Positions 61,755 through 64,000 of a stretch of DNA of 64,000 nt are shown piece after piece; the first letter of the stretch is position 1, and each line of letters begins with the position of its first letter. The translations under genes were made by a program, and so were the position numbers. Below the pieces are notes generated by a model. The model saw only the letters and a list, made by a program, of their open reading frames with translations, was not told where the DNA came from and made no database searches. Source of the stretch: VRUE01 sp963718755. Its GTDB lineage: Bacteria > Actinomycetota > Thermoleophilia > Solirubrobacterales > 70-9. The stretch spans positions 1,798,001 to 1,862,000 of the forward strand of contig OY970376.1 of NCBI GenBank assembly GCA_963718755.1, written 5' to 3'.

Positions 61755-63071
61755 TTACGGTTCCTTCACCGACTCCAGCGGCGACTCGAATGCCGCTAGG
61801 GCAACCGTCACGACGATCGGTCTCTCACCCGATTTCTTTATGCGGGCCTGTGCCAGCGTTTGCTCTTTGAGCACGAACGTCAACAGGGCCTCCACCGAGG
61901 CGGTCACTTTTTCCCAACCCCTCTGATCCAGCGCAAGGATTGACCAAGCCAGGACTCGATCCTCTCGGCTGTCGAAGGCGCCCGCCACCATCGCCTCTTT
62001 GACCTGTTCTGAAAGTCGCTCGAAGATCGTCCAACCACTCGACTCCTTGAGTGGGTCCGGCACGTCGGCCCAGGTGCGGTCATCCTTGAAGATCGCCGGG
62101 CCCGTTGCTCTGTAGAAAAGCTCGACCCCTGCCCGCCGCTCCCCGCCCGTCTTCTGATCGACCTGCTTCAACCAACAGATGTTGGCGAGCATCCTGAAAC
62201 GGCGGCGAACTGCCTTAACGGACTCACCGCCTACCTCCTTGAAAAACAGCGGTGCGCTGATGGCGCGCTGATTCGCCTCCGCGATGATCTGCATGCATAC
62301 CTCGTCAGCGAAGACTTTTGAGAGCCGAAGCGGGAACGGAATCGGCGGCTCCCTGCGATTCTCCATGAGGCTCGGGCCGATTCGCAGGCCGCTTCTCGTC
62401 GGCGACTCGAACAGCATCAGGACAGAGCTAACCCGCATCAATTCCTCCCCCGTGCGCGAAGTGCGCCGCCGGGCGTCCTCTTGCTCCTCAAACTGTGAGG
62501 CGAACTCGGCGCTGAACGCGTCGATCACTCTTTCCCAGCCGCGTTCATCGAGCAGAATCTGTGTGCCGGTGAGGTGTCGATCCGGCCGCGCCTCGAAAGT
62601 CGCAGCTTCCATCGCTTCCCGCAACCGCTTGGCGATCTGCTTGAAGGCATTCCAACTGAAGGCGACCCGGATCGAGTACGGCAGCAAGGCCCAGGTGTCC
62701 TGATCGCAAAAGGCAAGCTCGCTTGCCCTGTAGAAGTGCTCGACGCCGCCGTACCGCTTGCCTCCCGGACCCTCGCTGTACGTGTGCCTTACCCAGCCCT
62801 CCTTGGCGAGTTTTTTGAAGTGCCGATCAACTCTGCCCAGCGAGCCGCCTCCAAATTCCTCATGGAACTGTTTGGGGCTCATCTCCCGCATGTACAGCTC
62901 GGTGACGATCTTCAGTCGGATCTCAAAGGCGAAGACCACGGACAGACGACGCAGGTACTTAGCCCGCGCTCTGATGCCCGTCCAGATCCTTGCCGCCACG
63001 GAACTCCCTCCAAGTGCCCTGCAGTGTGCTGAGCGAAGTCTAGTGAATTTCCTAAGTAGCGCCTCATTCAT
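61755..63071 (-). CDS. Tandem-duplicated winged-helix protein
   Basis: 438 aa in two similar halves. The first (about residues 40-215) reads FEIRLKIVTELYMREMSPKQ, FGGGSLGRVDRHFKKLAKEG, GGVEHFYRAS..FCDQDTW, LDERGWERVIDAF. The second (about 245-430) reads FADEVCMQIIAEANQRAISA, VGGESVKAVRRRFRMLANIC, AGVELFYRATGPAIFKDDRTW, LDQRGWEKVTASV. Each half is an ArsR-like winged helix plus a helical effector region. An internal pseudo-dimer that binds DNA is likely. Confidence 0.75.
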   Translation of the reverse strand: MNEALLRKFTRLRSAHCRALGGSSVAARIWTGIRARAKYLRRLSVVFAFEIRLKIVTELYMREMSPKQFHEEFGGGSLGRVDRHFKKLAKEGWVRHTYSEGPGGKRYGGVEHFYRASELAFCDQDTWALLPYSIRVAFSWNAFKQIAKRLREAMEAATFEARPDRHLTGTQILLDERGWERVIDAFSAEFASQFEEQEDARRRTSRTGEELMRVSSVLMLFESPTRSGLRIGPSLMENRREPPIPFPLRLSKVFADEVCMQIIAEANQRAISAPLFFKEVGGESVKAVRRRFRMLANICWLKQVDQKTGGERRAGVELFYRATGPAIFKDDRTWADVPDPLKESSGWTIFERLSEQVKEAMVAGAFDSREDRVLAWSILALDQRGWEKVTASVEALLTFVLKEQTLAQARIKKSGERPIVVTVALAAFESPLESVKEP

Positions 63072-63135
63072 TTCAAAACGCTCCGCACGCTACATTTACT
63101 CCGGATTTCTTTAGCAATTGGGAGGGGGTGAGAAC

Positions 63136-63195
63136 ATGAAGATCGCAGCCACTCAGTCGGCTCTGCCGATGGTGTCCATCACGAAGGTCGGCTGA
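63136..63195 (+). CDS. Putative 19-residue peptide gene
   Basis: ATG AAG ... TGA encodes MKIAATQSALPMVSITKVG. The Shine-Dalgarno GGGAGGGGG lies 7-15 nt upstream, among the strongest in the window. It is divergent from the tandem winged-helix gene and followed 22 nt later by a hairpin. Too short for family assignment; could be a signalling or leader peptide. Confidence 0.45.
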   Translation: MKIAATQSALPMVSITKVG

Positions 63196-63217
63196 TTTCA
63201 AGCGCCAAACGGCATGA

Positions 63218-63256
63218 GCCGAACTCCCCGGCCTGCGAGTTGGCTGGGGGTTCGGC
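63218..63256 (+). terminator. Hairpin downstream of the 19-residue peptide ORF
   Basis: GCCGAACTCCC and GGGGGTTCGGC form an 11-bp stem with one G-U pair and a 17-nt loop. No T-run. Could be a terminator or the structured part of an attenuator. Confidence 0.45.
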
Positions 63257-63362
63257 CCATACCGCGCGCCTTTAGCAGACCCGATCCTCGGGCGCAACCT
63301 TTTTACGATCCCAATGTCCGAAGTGATCGAGACATTTAGATAGGCCTACGCTGTCGCCCGAA

Positions 63363-63638
63363 ATGTCGGAGGACGACGAACGGTCTGCGAACTTCTGCTG
63401 GGACGCGCTCGCCGAGCGCGCCGCCCACCCTGTGCGGGTGGAAATCATCGAGGCTCTGCGGTGGATTGACGCGCCGGTCCCGGCGACCGATCTCTTGCGG
63501 ATCTTCGAGGGCACGCTCGGCGGCGCGTGGGTGCAGTACCACCTGCGATGTCTCGTCCAACTTCGCACGGTGGTGAAGGAGAACGGCGGCGAGCAGGTTG
63601 GCCGGCCCGTCTATCGCCTGGCGGAGCAAACGACATGA
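63363..63638 (+). CDS. ArsR-like winged-helix protein
   Basis: 91 aa. RAAHPVRVEIIEALRWIDAPVPATDLLRIF ... WVQYHLRCLVQLRTVV matches an ArsR/HTH_20-type winged helix (residues about 17-80), ending VGRPVYRLAEQTT. No metal-binding Cys pair. Overlaps the next gene by 4 nt (ATGA). Confidence 0.85.
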   Translation: MSEDDERSANFCWDALAERAAHPVRVEIIEALRWIDAPVPATDLLRIFEGTLGGAWVQYHLRCLVQLRTVVKENGGEQVGRPVYRLAEQTT

Positions 63639-63907
63639 TGGCTGTCCGGCCATCGGCCAAGTACGACACCACGACGATTGCCCGTCTGATTCTCGAAGAG
63701 GTCGCCGAACTGCATCCTCACTATCCGACTGCTCGTCAACTCTCTGCGAGGATCGTCACCGACGCGGACGACCGCAGGGAGGTCGAGGCCTTCACCGACG
63801 CAATTCGCGACCTCCGAAGAACCGGCCTGCTCCAGCCCGAGTGTGGGGATGAGATCTTGGAGCCAACAGAGACGGCCCGCTTCATTCTCGGGCTGTTCGC
63901 TGCCTAG
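63635..63907 (+). CDS. Small winged-helix-like protein (90 aa)
   Basis: Starts at the ATG at 63635 overlapping the previous stop. TTTIARLILEEVAELHPHYPTARQLSARI and TDAIRDLRRTGLLQPECGDEI look like a compact winged helix (DRREVEAFTDAIRDLRRTGL as recognition region). Probably acts with the ArsR-like partner encoded just upstream, perhaps as a heterodimer. Confidence 0.7.
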   Translation: MMAVRPSAKYDTTTIARLILEEVAELHPHYPTARQLSARIVTDADDRREVEAFTDAIRDLRRTGLLQPECGDEILEPTETARFILGLFAA

Positions 63908-63911
63908 CCTC

Positions 63912-64000
63912 TCAGGAGCGCTTGCGGCGCTTGCGAAGCAACTCACCGGGCGAGACTTCCACCGCCTCGGCGAGCCGTTCCAACGTCGAGACTTGCGGAT
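63912..64000 (-). CDS. C-terminal part of an XRE-family HTH protein
   Basis: Reads from the window edge: PQVSTLERLAEAVEVSPGEL and a basic LLRKRRKRS end, then TGA. This is the last helix of a Cro/C1-type HTH. It is convergent with the winged-helix gene (4 nt gap) and continues outside the window. Confidence 0.7.
   Translation of the reverse strand, partial: PQVSTLERLAEAVEVSPGELLRKRRKRS

Larger units (their letters stand above)
59996..64000. mobile_element. Possible tRNA-fMet-associated accessory region (no integrase seen)
   Basis: Everything after the tRNA terminator differs from the rest of the window. It has short regulator-like genes, an SSB-like protein, overlapping ATGA gene junctions, a tandem winged-helix protein and lower GC in parts. 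tRNA 3' ends are common integration sites. No integrase, transposase or second att copy is visible in the window, so the island reading is inference. Confidence 0.35.

Overview
The window is high-GC, gene-dense bacterial chromosome. It looks like a deep-branching actinobacterium, and class Thermoleophilia (Solirubrobacterales-like) is my best guess. The reasons are very strong G/C bias at third codon positions, many GTG starts, a HemQ-type haem protein, a PimA-like glycosyltransferase, FprA-type ferredoxin reductase, an Actinobacterial-holin-like/DUF3618 pair, three tRNA genes that do not encode CCA, and many start codons only 6-10 nt downstream of a TANNNT box (leaderless mRNAs). The taxonomic call is inference; no rRNA is present.

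Layout. 1-4.0 kb: acyl-CoA type metabolism (BKACE C-terminus, class III CoA-transferase, MerR regulator, epimerase, SDR). 4.0-9.5 kb: a large adenylate cyclase/AAA/TPR regulator divergent from a nitrilase-TetR pair with a visible operator, then small membrane proteins. 9.5-15 kb: a secreted protein, DegV, and an Fe-S/redox/haem group (A-type Fe-S carrier, monothiol glutaredoxin, BolA, ferredoxin-NADP reductase, HemQ). 15-18.6 kb: membrane protein and a GT4-flippase fusion. 18.6-24.2 kb: a minus-strand run tatD, rsmA, ispE, DedA-PAP2 fusion, small membrane protein, then PucR-type regulator. 24.2-32 kb: metH, tRNA-Gln, DUF308, glmU, prs, GDPD. 32-39.5 kb: ABC exporter, a frameshifted DUF6159-like gene, ABC1 kinase, rplY, pth, enoyl-CoA hydratase, polysaccharide deacetylase. 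39.6-48.7 kb: mfd, parvulin-like foldase, eno, FtsB-like protein and a polytopic glycosyltransferase-like protein. 49-59.4 kb: thermonuclease, class I aldolase, an apparently inactive rhomboid, UPF0173 hydrolase, R2-like di-iron protein, an ECF sigma factor fused to a membrane/zinc domain, tRNA-Leu, a TPP enzyme and Ppx/GppA. 59.9-64 kb: tRNA-fMet followed by an accessory region of small DNA-binding proteins, an SSB-like protein, a tandem winged-helix protein and a 19-residue peptide gene.

The most striking feature is not a gene. The window carries at least four families of dispersed palindromic elements. (1) A ~105-118 nt family with near-perfect terminal inverted repeats has five copies, three of them lying in frame inside one membrane-protein gene. 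(2) A 111-113 nt double-stem element has two copies, with compensatory base changes. (3) A 44-52 nt CCATATGG palindrome has three copies, each touching a stop codon. (4) A 45-47 nt hairpin has two copies in opposite orientation. A further perfect hairpin (15589-15627) is read in frame inside another membrane-protein gene. Most other genes are core metabolism; the regulatory and repeat content is where novelty is likely.
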